Below, in pieces: positions 46,701 to 58,398 of a DNA stretch of 64,000 bases. Each line of letters starts with the position of its first letter. Position 1 is the stretch's first letter. Below the pieces are notes generated by a model. That model saw only the letters and a program-made list of their open reading frames with translations. It had not been told where the DNA came from and did no database searches. The DNA comes from Selaginella moellendorffii (taxonomy: Eukaryota > Streptophyta > Lycopodiopsida > Selaginellales > Selaginellaceae), in NCBI RefSeq assembly GCF_000143415.4, contig NW_003314288.1, positions 1,737,504 through 1,801,503 of the forward strand. The letters run 5' to 3'. A program made the translations under genes and the position numbers.

Positions 46701-47702
46701 TTTCGCGAGAGCTGTCTGGCCAGCGGCATATGCAGCCATGGCTTTCACAGACCAGTTTGATAGAGATGGCGATGGTATGATTGAGAACGACGGTGTTCCG
46801 GACCAGACTTACGACCTCTGGACTGTCGACGGTGTGAGCTCGTATTGTGGAGGACTGTGGGTGGCAGCACTCCAGGCAGCTTCGGCATTGGCTGATCTAG
46901 TCGGGGACAAGCCTTCGTCTAGAATGTTTCACGACAAGTTCCTACGAGCAAAGGCTGTCTACGAGAAGTCACTGTGGAACGGCTCTTACTTCCACTACGA
47001 CAAGAACAGCACCTCGGTCCAGTCGGATCAACTCGCAGGGCAGTGGTATTCTCTGGCTTCTGGACTTCCTGGAATCGTCCGCGAAGATCAAGCTACCAGC
47101 GCGCTTGGGACGGTTTTCGCCACAAACGTCATGCGGTACAAGGGAGGAAACGAAGGCGCTGTCAATGGAATGCTACCGAGTGGCGGTGAAGATAGGACTT
47201 CGCTCCAGTCTCGGGAAGTTTGGGTAGGCACCACTTATGCTGTGGCAGCGGCTATGATTCAGCAAGGCATGCGAGAAGAAGGATTCCGGACTGCCAAAGG
47301 AGTGTTTTTGAATGGATGGTCCGACCAGGGACACGGGTACGTATCTCTCGTTTCTCTTTCGAGTTTGCCAGCGATTAACGCAGTGTTTCGATGTTTAGAT
47401 ATGCTTTCCAGACTCCAGAAGCCTGGGACAACGATGGAAAGTATCGCTCACTGGCATACATGCGACCGCTTTCGATCTGGGCGATGCAATGGGCTCTCGA
47501 TCCTCCAGAGCAGCTCAAGCAGCGAAGTTGTAACGTCGAAGTTGGCGATATCACAGCGCAGGAAGTGGAGGCTTGCAACAAAAGCTTTGCGAAGCTGGCT
47601 TCGCAGCTGAAGGAGCTATCGCCGCCGGAGACGAAGGCTTACTCGTCGGTGTGGATCTGGATGTTCGACTATATCCGCAGCCGCGTCTATCCCAGGGGAT
47701 GA
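43757..47702 (+). CDS. Non-lysosomal glucosylceramidase, GBA2 type (GH116)
   Basis: Membrane-associated beta-glucosidase acting on glucosylceramide. The core starts at [48 protein letters not shown] and [24 protein letters not shown], then [20 protein letters not shown]. The large last part (46200-47700) has the catalytic region [78 protein letters not shown] and [20 protein letters not shown]. About 18 exons. The first exon is read from ATG 43757 and ends with ATGGAG at 43966; translation could instead start at that second ATG (43961), which is joined directly to [10 protein letters not shown]. Stop at 47700-47702. Confidence 0.92.
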
Positions 47703-48734
47703 TCCAATCCGAGAAAAGGTGAGAGAGGAAGATCAAAGGATTGTCTACTAAAAGTATATATTCGATCGAATGGAGAGAGATTTTTTCTTCAATGGATGTG
47801 AAGGAAGAACGGGCATGCGTGGATGAATCGTCGGATGGAGCGTTTCGCAAGGTCTATCGCCTCTACGAGAGAGGTAAGAGCGTCCATTTGCTGTAAGTGA
47901 GCAGGTTTTGTGAATTGTTTCTGGCCCACAATCGGAGAAGCTATGGATGGCCATTGTCGCATTGTTTGCCACAGCCCACAAGGATGCAGAATTGTTTGCA
48001 ATGGTGAGCATATCATTATCAGATGAGCAATACATTTCTTGACGGAGTTCCTTGTCAGCATAAACGAGACATTTCTTGTTACAATCTGTAACAGTGTCTT
48101 GATAAGATGAGAATGAAAGCACGTCAGCCAACTTTTGAAGAACAGCTCCCCAGAATTGATTGACTGTGTAAGTAACTTTGAGGTTCATTTGGTTTGTGGC
48201 TAAGCGTTGCCTGTTTTACAGGATCCCACAAACTCAGCCCAGCAGATGCGGTAACCTTTTCACGAGGACTTATAGGTGTTATCACCGAATTTCAAAGGGA
48301 TGCGGAAGTCTTCAAACTGGATACTAGGCCTTCCAATCGTGCACGGTTCCTCGAGTTCATTAACTTCCTTGCTTTTGAATAAGAATATCGTTATCGGAAT
48401 GCACTCAGCTCAGAGTATCATCGCTTGTCAAGATGGGGATTCCTTGTCAGCATGAACAAGGCATTTCTTCGAGGATGAAAGCACGCCAGAAGAACAGGTC
48501 CCCAAACTTAATTTACTGTGTAAGTAACCTTGAAGTTTGTAGCTAAGCGTTGGATTCCACAGACTCAGAAGTGGCAACCTTTCACGGGGATTTGGGTTGC
48601 GGAAGTGAAAGATGTTTTGAATTCGGCTCCAGACGACAGGTGGCAAGAAGAGTTTGATCCAACACGGTTTGTTGACTATAAAGATTGCGCAAACGTGACA
48701 ATGAAGAGGTAAGCTTCATCCACTCGTGAGAGCT
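47703..48734. other. Repeat-rich upstream region of carboxypeptidase 1
   Basis: Contains two related degenerate segments (about 48055-48330 and 48445-48720) sharing CAGCAT-AAC-AG-CATTTCTT, GATGAAAGCACG, CTGTGTAAGTAAC and GCTAAGCGTTG. A third copy precedes carboxypeptidase 2 (51330-51600). A short open stretch at 48220-48381 (LSPADAVTFSRGLIGVITEF) has no recognised family. Confidence 0.5.
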
Positions 48735-50508
48735 ATGAGGACATGGATTCATCTTCTTCTTGTGCTCCTCCAGGTTGCATTGGCATTGGCTGCAGACCCT
48801 TCGCACCTTGTGCAAGGGCTTCCTGGGCAACCAGAGGTTGGATTTAAGCAGTACGCTGGTCAAGTTGAGATAAACGCCACAGCTGGACGTGCACTGTTCT
48901 ACTGGTTCTATGAAGCAGATCACCCCAATGCATCTTCCTTGCCGTTGGTACTATGGCTTAATGGAGGTGTGTTTTTTTGTTCCTTGCAAAGTGATACGCA
49001 GCATTTGTAACGTTTGTACGTTTCTGCAGGACCGGGATGTTCATCCATTGGCGCTGGAGCTCTTGGAGAGACTGGTCCGTTCCGCACGAATGACTCAGGC
49101 ACTGGGCTTGTTCGCAATCCGTACTCATGGAATCAAGGTTTGTTTTTCTTTCTTCTCCTAAAACTAGGAGTTTCATCTGCTTGACCCGATTTCATGTGCA
49201 GCTGCGAATCTCATATTTTTGGAGGTCCCTTATAATACCGGTTTCTCGTATACAAACTTGTATTCTGATGGGGGATTTTACACAGACAATCAAACAGGTA
49301 CTGTATCACTTGCTTGCGATTTTTACAAAACGTGGTCTTTGGGATGCAGCCATCGATTCTTTGCTGTTTCTGCTCGAATTTCTCACAAAATTCCCTGAGT
49401 ATAGACAGAATGACTTCTTCATTACAGGAGAAAGCTTTGCAGGTATGCATACTTGAGTTCAGCAGTGTAAGTTAACACTTGATTGCTTGAAGGACATTTC
49501 ATACCAACGCTGGCATCGCAAATCCTTTCGCATAATGAGCAAAATGGAAGCCGTATCAACCTGAAGGGGTTTGCTGTACGTTCACCCTTACACTACACTG
49601 CATTGGAAGAAGCTAATTTTCATAATTTCAGATTGGTAATCCTTCCACGGACAATGATGACTATGACGCTCCTGGTAACATTGAGTTCTTATACTCGCAT
49701 TCAGTCATTTCTGAGGAGCTTTACCAAGAATATAAGACCTACTGTGGGAGGGGGAGGAACGATGACGAAGCATTAGCTAGATGTGGAAATGCTAGCTCCC
49801 AGATCTTTGCTTTGACTGGCTACATTGATCGTTACAACATCTATGCACCAACATGCAACTTACTTTCAGGACCGGATGATGAGGCTTGCCTTGATTCTGT
49901 GACACCTTACCTCAATCGCCAGGATGTTCAGGTCGCCTTGCACGTCGAGACAAGACCAGTTCGGTGGCGTTTATGCAAGTAGGCGTTTAATCCAAGACTG
50001 GATACTGAAAGCTGATTATCATATTGTTTTTGGCAGCCCGGATATTGACAGGAGCTACTTGCCACTAGATAAACAGCGTTCAATGCTTCCCGTATACCAG
50101 AGTTTGTTCAAGAGTGACTTGAGAATCTGGATTTACAGGTTTGTGAATTACATTACAAGACAACAATCTGAAGCACTTTTAACACATGTCATTCATAGTG
50201 GGGACTTGGATTCTATTGTTTCGACGCTTTCAACCAGGAGCTGGATCAAAGCACTCAATCTCACTATTGTTACTCCATGGTATGCGTGGAACTACACAAA
50301 TCAGGTAAGCATCAACTAAATCTTGTTGAACGGGAGTATACTAGTTAACTCTTTTAAACTGCAGGTTGGTGGATGGACTGAAGTGTACTCAGAAATGACA
50401 TTTGCGACAGTAAGAGGCTCTGGACATCAGCCTCCAGTTGACAAGCCTGGCCAGGCACTTACCTTGTTCCAACACTTTATCGAAGGCAAGACACTGCCGT
50501 CGTTTTAG
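48735..50508 (+). CDS. Serine carboxypeptidase-like protein 1
   Basis: Secreted or vacuolar S10-family serine carboxypeptidase or acyltransferase (SCPL). It starts with signal peptide [20 protein letters not shown], then [70 protein letters not shown] (nucleophile Ser), [39 protein letters not shown] (Asp) and [13 protein letters not shown] (His). About nine exons with GT-AG introns, including one splitting GESFA|G. The triad is complete. Usual SGDxDxxVPxxxTR reads [14 protein letters not shown], with Pro replaced by Ser. It is highly similar to the gene at 51617. Confidence 0.9.
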
Positions 50509-50861
50509 CTGTAACAAGGGATTGTCAGGAAATAAAACTCAACATTTGTTTAGTACATTTGAAATTTTATCTCTTGTTGTAGCTTATGCTACTTAAACAT
50601 GTACCTGTCCAGATTAAGCACAATGAGGTGCTGGCTCTTGGCGTCTGCTGGTGGACTCGCATTGGGATGGCGGGAAGCTGAGGCCTTCTAATAATGATCT
50701 TCTAGTGAATTCGCAACTACTTGTAATCTCCAGATGCTGTCCACCATGTTACGAACGACTATATCTTCATAAAATTAGTTGAATCCTGCTACGGTCGTGC
50801 AAATGTTGTAAATCAAATGTCAGGTAACTGTTCCTGGTAAGTGATTGTTTAATTACTTTAA

Positions 50862-50908
<47 letters not shown>

Positions 50909-51616
50909 GGCTTTGTTTATACTGATTTTCAGGCTATGATGATTGATAACTGTGTGTATGACATCTGCAATGAACAATATTTATCAATACAACAATGAAG
51001 ATCTGTGACTTCAAGATCTTTGAGTGCATGCACTCAATTATTTTAGAGTGTTGATGTGTACTTGTAATTGCTCTTGCAGCCTTGCTTATTTGCTTATTGC
51101 ATAGTGTTACCCTAGCGCCTTCGTTTCTCTCAATCATCAGATAGTACTCTTCGTAGTTTTGACACAGCCGGCGCCTTCATCTGGCAGCTTCCAGCCGTAA
51201 GAGCGTCCATTTGCTGTAAGCGAGTAGGTTTTCCATTGTTTGCCACAGCCCCGGGCAAGGATGCAGAATTGGTGAGAATATCGTTATCGGAATGCACTCA
51301 GCTCAGAGTAACATCGCTTGTCAAGATGTTGTCAGCATGAACAAGGCATTTCTTCGAGGATGAAAGCACGTCAGAAGAACAGGTCCCCAAACTTAATTTA
51401 CTGTGTAAGTAACCTTGAAGTTTGTAGCTAAGCGTTGGATTCCACAGACTCAGAAGTGGCAACCTTGCACGAGGATTTGGGCTGCGGAAGTCTCCAAATT
51501 TGAAAGATGTTTTGAATTCGGCTCCAGACGACAGGTTGATCCAACACGGTTTGTTGACTATAAGAATTGCGCAAACGTGACAATGAAGGGGTAAGCTTCA
51601 TCCACTCGTGAGAGCT
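50509..51616. other. Spacer between the carboxypeptidase genes
   Basis: Holds the 3' region of copy 1, a TA microsatellite, and from about 51190 a duplicate of the upstream repeat region of copy 1 (47877-48720 in shortened form). No other gene was recognised. Confidence 0.45.
50866..50903. repeat. (TA)19 microsatellite
   Basis: 38 bp of uninterrupted TA repeats. Confidence 0.95.
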
Positions 51617-53388
51617 ATGAGGACATGGATTCATCTTCTTCTTGTGCTCCTCCAGGTTGCATTGGCATTGGCTGCAGACCCTTCGCACCTTGTGCAAGGG
51701 CTTCCTGGGCAACCAGAAGTTGGATTTAAGCAGTACGCTGGTCAAATTGAGATAAACGCCACAGCTGGACGTGCGCTGTTCTACTGGTTCTTCGAAGCAG
51801 ATCACCCAAATGCGTCTTCCTTGCCGTTGGTATTATGGCTCACTGGAGGTGCTTCTTTGATCCTTGCAAAATGATACGCAGCATTTGTAATATTTGTACG
51901 TTTCTGCAGGACCGGGATGTTCATCCATTGGCGCTGGAGCTCTTGGAGAGACTGGTCCATTCAGCACAAATGACTCAGGCACTGGGCTCGTTCGCAATCC
52001 ATACTCTTGGAATAAAGGTTTTTTCTTCTCCTAGATCCTAGGAGTTTCATCTGCTTGATCCGATTTCATGTGCAGCGGTGAATCTCATCTGTTTGGAGAT
52101 CCCTTATAATACCGGTTTCTCATATACAAACTTGCTTTCTGATGGGGGAAATTACACAGACGATCAAACAGGTACTATACCACTTGCTTGTGGTTCTCAA
52201 CTTCTCATAAAACGTGTTTGGGATGCAGCCAGCGATACTTTGCTGTTTCTGCTCGAATTTCTCACAAAGTTCCCTGAGTATAAACAGAATGACTTCTTCA
52301 TTGCTGGAGAAAGCTTTGCAGGTATGCATACTTGAGGTTTGCACAGTACGTAACACTTGATTCCCTGAAGGACATTACATACCAACGTTGGCATCGCAAA
52401 TCATTTCACATAATGAGCAAAATGGAAATCGTATCAACCTGAAGGGGTTTGCTGTACGTTCACTCTTACACTACACACTACATTGAAAGAAGCTAATTTT
52501 CATACATTCAGATTGGTAATCCTTCCACGGACGTCGACTATGACGGTCCTGGTAACATTGAGAACTTGTACTCGCATTCAATCATTTCTGAGGAGCTTTA
52601 CCAAGAAGAGAAGACCTACTGTAGGAGGAATGATGACGAATCAATAGCGAGATGTAGAAATGTCACCTCCCAGATCCAGAACCTGATTGCCTACATTACT
52701 CCTTACAACATCTATGCACCAGCATGCAACTTACTTTCCGGACCAGATGACGAGGCTTGCCTTGATTCTGTGACACCTTATCTCAACCGCCAGGATGTTC
52801 AAGCCGCCTTGCACGTCGAGAGGAGACCAGTTCGGTGGCAGTTCTGCAAGTAAGCGTTTAGTGCAAAACTGGATATTGAAAGCTTTGATTTTGAAATTGT
52901 TTTTTGCAGCCCGGATGTTGACAGGAACTACTCGACACTAGATAGAGAGCGTTCAATGCTCCCCGTATACCAACATTTGTTCAAGAGTGGCTTGAGAATC
53001 TGGATTTACAGGTCTGTGAGTTACAATACAACAATCTGAAGTGCTTATAGCTTATAACACACGTGTAAAACACAGCGGGGATTTGGATGCTGTCGTTTCA
53101 ACGCTGTCAACCAGGAGCTGGATCAAAGCACTCAATCTCACTGTTGTTACTCCATGGTATGGGTGGAACTACACAAATCAGGTAAGCGTCAACTAAATTT
53201 TGTTGAGTGCCTGGAGTATACTAGACAACTCTTTTAAACTGCAGGTTGGTGGATGGACAGAAGTGTACTCAGAAATGACATTTGCGACAGTAAGAGGTGC
53301 TGGACATCAGCCTCCATTTGACAAACCTGGCGAGTCACTTACCTTGTTCCAACACTTTATCGAAGGCAAGGCACTGCCATCGTTTTAG
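51617..53388 (+). CDS. Serine carboxypeptidase-like protein 2
   Basis: Tandem paralog of the gene at 48735 with the same signal peptide and exon pattern. Motifs: [47 protein letters not shown] (Ser), [54 protein letters not shown] (Asp) and [13 protein letters not shown] (His). Differences from copy 1 include LTGG for LNGG in the oxyanion-hole region, a two-residue deletion in the [10 protein letters not shown] loop and several substitutions around the triad. The frame is open throughout after splicing, so both copies seem functional. Confidence 0.9.
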
Positions 53389-53737
53389 TTGTAACAAGTG
53401 ATCGTCAAGAAATAAAACTCAACAAGTATATGTGAAATTTATCTTTTGCTCTAGCTTATATTACTTGAACATGTTATTCAGGGGTTTAAGTCGGAATATC
53501 AAATTCTTTTTCAGTTCACATTGTAAAGTTGTGAGAAGCTTCAAATTCATTTTTATTTGATGGTTTACCAAGTCGGTGGTGACCGATCACGAGCCTGGAG
53601 CTGACAGCCCTTCTCGCCCATTCGCGAGAGATCCCACTCTGGGGATAGATATCGTGCTAGACGCTGTGTTTCGAGGATCATCACATCAACTCACGAGATT
53701 CTTTAGCGGTTTCTTTGTCACGCCGCCCTTTCGATCG

Positions 53738-54493
53738 ATGGAGGGCGGTCACATCCAGATCGCGCTCTCGGCCAGCTATGTATCAGCCGATCATGGTAGT
53801 GTTCTTGGTTGTCTTGGCGCTTTCGTCACTCCAAACTCCTTCCGCGGCACTGGATTCGATTGCGCGGCTCGGGCTTTAGTGGCGAGCGAGGATTTCTCGT
53901 GCTTCGAGGCCGCCAGCGCCGAGAGTGATGGATCCTTCTTCCTGCCTTGCTCTCCCGGCGAAGTTCCCGCCTCGTGGCCTTTCGTGGTGGCGTTCTCGTA
54001 TCCTTCCATGGTGGAGCTCTTGAGCATGGCGAGCGAGGAGCTGGTGCTTGGCACCGCGGGGCACGGCGTGTGGGAGCGCTACCGCGAGGTGGCGACGAAG
54101 AAGATGGACATCGCCACCAAGGAGGAGCTCTTTGATCGGCTCAAGGAAACGTTCGCGGACTTTAGAACCGGAGAGCTCCTGTGCTCGCCGGGGTGTTTGG
54201 AGAGCTCGGCCGGATCGAGGCTGGAGATCAGTGCCTCGGTTCTGGATGGTAGCAGCGGAGGTCCGATCGTTCCTGCAAATCTTCCAGAATGCTTTGTTGG
54301 TGTTCTCAGCGGTGGAGGCAAGGAGGACGTGAACCTTGCGACGTCGACAGACTCCATGGAATTCGTGGAGGCATATGAAAGATTTGTGCTGCCTCATCTT
54401 CCACCGAAAGGATCCATCGCGTGGAAGAATCGCGACGTTGCTGCGTTTGAGAGATGGCACAACTTAGATTGGAAAAAGAGCTCTAGCTTGTAA
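53738..54493 (+). CDS. Unrecognised protein with trypsin-like GSSGGP motif
   Basis: I do not recognise this protein as a whole. From ATG 53738 (MEGGHIQIALSASY) it is 251 aa. The frame is open back to 53561, and that part (LTRFFSGFFVTPPFRS) looks coding, so an upstream exon or a non-ATG start is possible. The segment LEISASVLDGSSGGPIVP resembles the active-site Ser loop of trypsin-like (S1) proteases (GxSGGP), and FVGVLSGGGKED fits the strand that follows. A matching His and Asp are not obvious (SADHGSVLG holds a His). A Trp-containing basic C-terminus (RWHNLDWKKSSSL) ends it. It could be a diverged or inactive protease-like protein. Confidence 0.5.
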   Translation: MEGGHIQIALSASYVSADHGSVLGCLGAFVTPNSFRGTGFDCAARALVASEDFSCFEAASAESDGSFFLPCSPGEVPASWPFVVAFSYPSMVELLSMASEELVLGTAGHGVWERYREVATKKMDIATKEELFDRLKETFADFRTGELLCSPGCLESSAGSRLEISASVLDGSSGGPIVPANLPECFVGVLSGGGKEDVNLATSTDSMEFVEAYERFVLPHLPPKGSIAWKNRDVAAFERWHNLDWKKSSSL

Positions 54494-54654
54494 ACCAAAG
54501 CATTTGATTCCTCAAACTTAGAACACAAACAACTTCCATAACTTTCTTTCAGTTCCCAAGAAACATTGCAAAGCATTCGATTCTTCCACTCCGGATATCA
54601 AAAACACAAGAACAATATCAAAACAACGAAGAACTTCCATGCCTGTTCTTTCTC

Positions 54655-56446
54655 TCATTTCTCCAGAAGCATTGCTCGGACGCGAGTGGGAAGGCCATAC
54701 AAGCGGATGAATCCGGCAGCGTCACCCTGGTTGTAGATCCCACTGCCCTCCTCGAACGAAGATATGTCCTGCCTGTAGAGGCTGAACGGGCTGGTCCGGC
54801 TGGCCACCACCGCCGACCCCTTGAACAGCTTGAGCTTGACACTGCCGCTCGTCGTCTCCGTCACCTTCTCCATGAAGGCGTCCAGCGACTCCCGGAGAGG
54901 ATCAAACCATCGCCCTGCGTACACCAGCTCCGCGTACTTGAGCGCCATCGTGTCTTTCATCTGCATCGTCTCGCGATCCAGCGTGAGCGACTCCAGCTCC
55001 CGCGCTGCTAGGCTCAGGATGGTTCCACCGGGTGTCTCGTACACTCCGCGGCTCTTCATGCCGACGAGCCTGTTCTCCACCATGTCCACTCTCCCGATGC
55101 CGTGCCTGGCTCCGGCATCGTTGAGCGCTTCCAGGAGTTTGGCGGGGGACAGAGCCTTGCCGTTCACCGTGACTGGCAGGCCTCTCTCGAAACTGATCTC
55201 CAGGTACCTGGGACGAAGAGCTTTCTTTCAGTGAAGGAGACTGAGGGAGAGCTTACTCTGGCGTATCAGGAGCTTTCTCTGGATTTGTAGTCATGACAAA
55301 CATGTCCTCCTTGGGTTCGTTCGCGGGGTCCTCGAGAATGTCTCCCTGGAAAAGAGGTCGCTCGTCGTTAAGTCACGCAACAAAAAGGAGATTTGCGATA
55401 CCTCATGACTAATGTGCCAGAGATTGCGGTCTCGGCTGTAGATAGATTTCTTCGTCACGGGCACTGGTACGTTGTGCTTCTTTGCATACTCTATGGCGTC
55501 TTCGCGGCCTTTTATGTCCCATTCTCTCCAGGGCGCAACAACAGCTAGCTTCGGGTTCAATGCGAAGAACGTTAGCTCGAATCTCACCTACAGAAACACG
55601 AGGAAACGACTTCTCATGTATACGAAGAGAGGACAAAAAAGAAAAACGAAACTTTGTTACCTGATCGTTTCCTTTCCCTGTGCAACCGTGAGAAACGGCA
55701 TCAGCTCCAACTTCCTTTGCAGCATCAACCATGGCCTGCACAAAAACCAGCACGAGCTCAATGACCATACAGCAGTTCCTCACTTTCACAAACTTGCCTT
55801 TGCAATTACAGGGCGAGCCATCGAAGTTCCAAGCAGATACTTCCTCTCGTACACGGCACCAGCTCGCAAGCAAGGGAAGATAAAGTCTTTCACAAACTCT
55901 TCTTTCAAGTCCTTGATGATCAGCTGGCTTGCACCGCTTGCCTTCGCTTTAGCTTCCAACCCTTCGAGCTCGCCCAGGCCCTGGAAATAGCAGAACAGAG
56001 ATGGCAAGGAAGAAAAAAAGAAATGCTAAGAACCGGCAGAAAATGAAAACACGAGATTGGCTTACTTGCCCAACATCAGCTGTGAAACACACAACCTCGC
56101 AGCCATAGTTCTCCCTGATCCAGAAAAACAAAGCCAAAACTCTCAATAAAGAAGAAATCGCTGCATGAGATCCAAATTACCTCAGCCACGGCACGATCAC
56201 GGACGTGTCCAAGCCCCCACTGTACGCTAGAACCACCTTGTTGAGCTTCTGCCGGATCGCTGGAGCGCTAGAATGCGCCTGCTCGCTGGCGATTGCTGCT
56301 ACATTCCCGGACGAGGAGCAAGCCATCGCCGCCACTCTACTCGCTCTCGAGATCGGGATCCTCACAGCCAAGTGCGCCGCCCTAGATCGATCCCCCGAGA
56401 TCAGAGCTACAGCAATGCTGCGGGACGAGGGAGCCAGAGCCGCCAT
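54655..56446 (-). CDS. Argininosuccinate synthase, chloroplastic
   Basis: Arginine synthesis: joins citrulline and aspartate using ATP. About seven exons on the minus strand. Transit peptide from ATG 56446 ([16 protein letters not shown]), then the ATP-binding loop [113 protein letters not shown] and [16 protein letters not shown]. It ends VRAMLLEK. All hallmark motifs are intact and in order. An exact telo-box lies 6 bp before the start codon. Confidence 0.96.
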
Positions 56447-56451
56447 TCCAT

Positions 56452-56460
56452 AAACCCTAA
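56452..56460 (-). promoter_or_regulatory. Telo-box upstream of argininosuccinate synthase
   Basis: AAACCCTAA on the plus strand (TTAGGGTTT toward the gene), 5 bp before the start codon, so probably in the 5' UTR or at the transcription start. Confidence 0.5.
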
Positions 56461-56557
56461 TGGAGGATCATACTATACTTTAAACCATTACACATGCTTT
56501 AAAAAGTAAAAGTATTTCCAGTCAAATACTTATACCATGGTGATATTTACACGTAAA

Positions 56558-56638
56558 GTCAGGATGGCCGAGTTGGTCTAAGGCGCTAGTTTCAGGTACT
56601 AGTCCGCAAGGGCATGGGTTCGAATCCCATTCCTGACA
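56558..56638 (+). tRNA. tRNA-Leu (CAG)
   Basis: 81-nt class II tRNA: acceptor GTCAGGA/TCCTGAC, D-arm GGCCGAGTTGGTCTAAGGC, anticodon stem CTAGT/ACTAG with loop TTCAGGT (anticodon CAG), a variable arm (CCGCAAGG), T-arm ATGGGTTCGAATCCCAT, discriminator A. No intron. Confidence 0.96.
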
Positions 56639-56651
56639 AAATATTTTTTCT

Positions 56652-58398
56652 TCATGTGAACTTCCAGAGTTCGGAAAAATCGACGTCCTCGTCTCCCACG
56701 GGTTGGAGCTCCTCCTGTTCTTGCGATGGTTTTAATTTCTTGAGTGGCGGCTGGAACGAATCGGCTGTGCTCGTCGTGGTACCCGAGGCTTGGTGGATCT
56801 GATCGTCGCAAGTTTGACGGTGTTTGCGCTGTTCTTGTTCTTGAGGACCGGGCGAGGGCTCGTCCGAATTCTTGTGACACGATCGCGTCGCCTCCTCCGT
56901 CTTGCTGTACATTCTCTCGAGGTATCTTCCGTGGTCCTCGATCTTCTTCTGCAAATCTCTTTGAATCTGCCAAGGTTTACGAGCAATTCGATAAGACCAC
57001 GAGAAATTTGTGCAGAGAACCTCGAGCTGTTCGTGGAGTCGCTTTTGGACTTCGAGCTGCAAGCGCAGTGTCTCGGTGATCTGCAGCCCACTGAGAAAGA
57101 GAGAAACAAGTTAAAGTAAAAAAAAGTGAAAAGAGTTTTCAAAGAGTTTTCCTAGTCGAGTAATCTCACGTCTACGTATAACGTACGTTTCTACGTTCAA
57201 TGATGGGAGCTCCAGCGAACATTGCTTAGATTGCTGCTGTTTTGCTGTGGGCCAAAAACGCACAAAATATTGGACCATCCGAAAGGAAAAAAAAACAGAA
57301 GAAAGAAAAAAAACAGTTGATCATTCGTACCAACGGGGCTGGGTGGAAGATCTTTGACTAGCCTGTACTTCTGTAAAAAAATATTTTAAATTAAAAAGTA
57401 TAAATAGAAGCGAATCCGAAAGTTCTCTTACAATAAAATCAAAAACAGGAAAAACCCAATAAAACCAAAAAACAAAAACCAAACAAACAAAAACAAAAAA
57501 AAAAAACAGAGAAAAGCTGACCTGGAGATGACTCTTTACGTGAAGAATGTTGACCCCGTCCACGCTCGAGTACGTATTCATGACCCTTAGAATACACTTT
57601 GGTGTGGCATCTGTGCGGGGTCATGTCGAAAACGATTGACAGTCGTAAGATTCTCGCCCAGCACCAAAGAGAAAACAATTGGGGAGAGGAGCTTACTTTC
57701 GGCACCACCCAGTTCTTCCACTGCTCGTACGAATCGCTCGTGTAGCTCCGGTGTCCATCGCATTCGCGGCTTTGGAACCGGCGAGATGATCGAGCATGGC
57801 TGCTGCTGCTGCTGCTGCTGCGAGATTTGCGAGATTCGCGAGCTCTGCGCGGCCGGCACCATGCCATGGAAATCGAAGTTCCTGGATTGATACACGGCCG
57901 TCTGATATATAAACTTATCATACGTGGACTTTGAGAAAGAGCTGCAAAGCTGTGGCGTGATTTACCTGGTGATAGCTCGACTGATCGGTGTGTCCTGGGG
58001 CTCCCACTATCTCATTCCATATGGATTCGTCGTCCTGGAGCAGCCCGGGGAATTGCTGATCGGGCGCTTCACTGTCATCGAGGAGGATTCTCCGATCTAG
58101 GCTCGGCCTGCCTGTGCAGAGGAGAGAAGCTTACTTCCTCCATGCTCGAGCAAAGCCGGGGATTCTTCCGGGAGGGATGGATGGATCGATTGTGCGTACC
58201 TGGCGGTGAACAGCTCTGGTGGAACTGCTGGAATTGAAAGTTGCTGTAGTGAGGAGGATCGCCCATGCCCGGCTGCGCGGGCATCCGGTACTGCGGCTTC
58301 ATCTCCGGCGGCGTGACGAAGCGAGATCGCGAGACGCTAAACGAGGCCTCGTCTTGGAATGGCTGGTGCTGGAGACGGCGATGATCCTGCTCAACCAT
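56652..58398 (-). CDS. MYB-CC (GARP) transcription factor, PHR1/PHL-like
   Basis: Nuclear regulator of the PHR1/PHL type, typically in phosphate-starvation control. Start ATG 58398 (MVEQDHRRLQHQ). A Gln-rich N-terminal half precedes the GARP domain PRMRWTPELHERFVRAVEEL, with LGGAEN at an exon end. The next exon gives ATPKCILRVMN, the unusual TYSS, then VDGVNILHVKSHLQ; a small exon gives KYRLVKDLPPSPV. The coiled-coil exon reads ITETLRLQLEVQKRLHEQLE (LHEQLE motif), followed by IQRDLQKKIEDHGRYLERMY. It ends VGDEDVDFSELWKFT. Compared with PHR1-type proteins, four residues are inserted between helices 2 and 3 of the DNA-binding domain. The exact small exon at about 57200-57255 is uncertain. Confidence 0.85.

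Noticed and set aside
48194-48382. Short frame with LSPADAVTFSRGLIGVITEF as a gene
   Set aside because: Lies in the repeated upstream module of the carboxypeptidase genes, and the other copies of the module do not keep the frame.
56732-57142. Arg/Ser-rich minus-strand frame resembling an SR protein
   Set aside because: Out-of-frame reading of the MYB-CC coiled-coil and tail exons, whose real frame contains LHEQLE.
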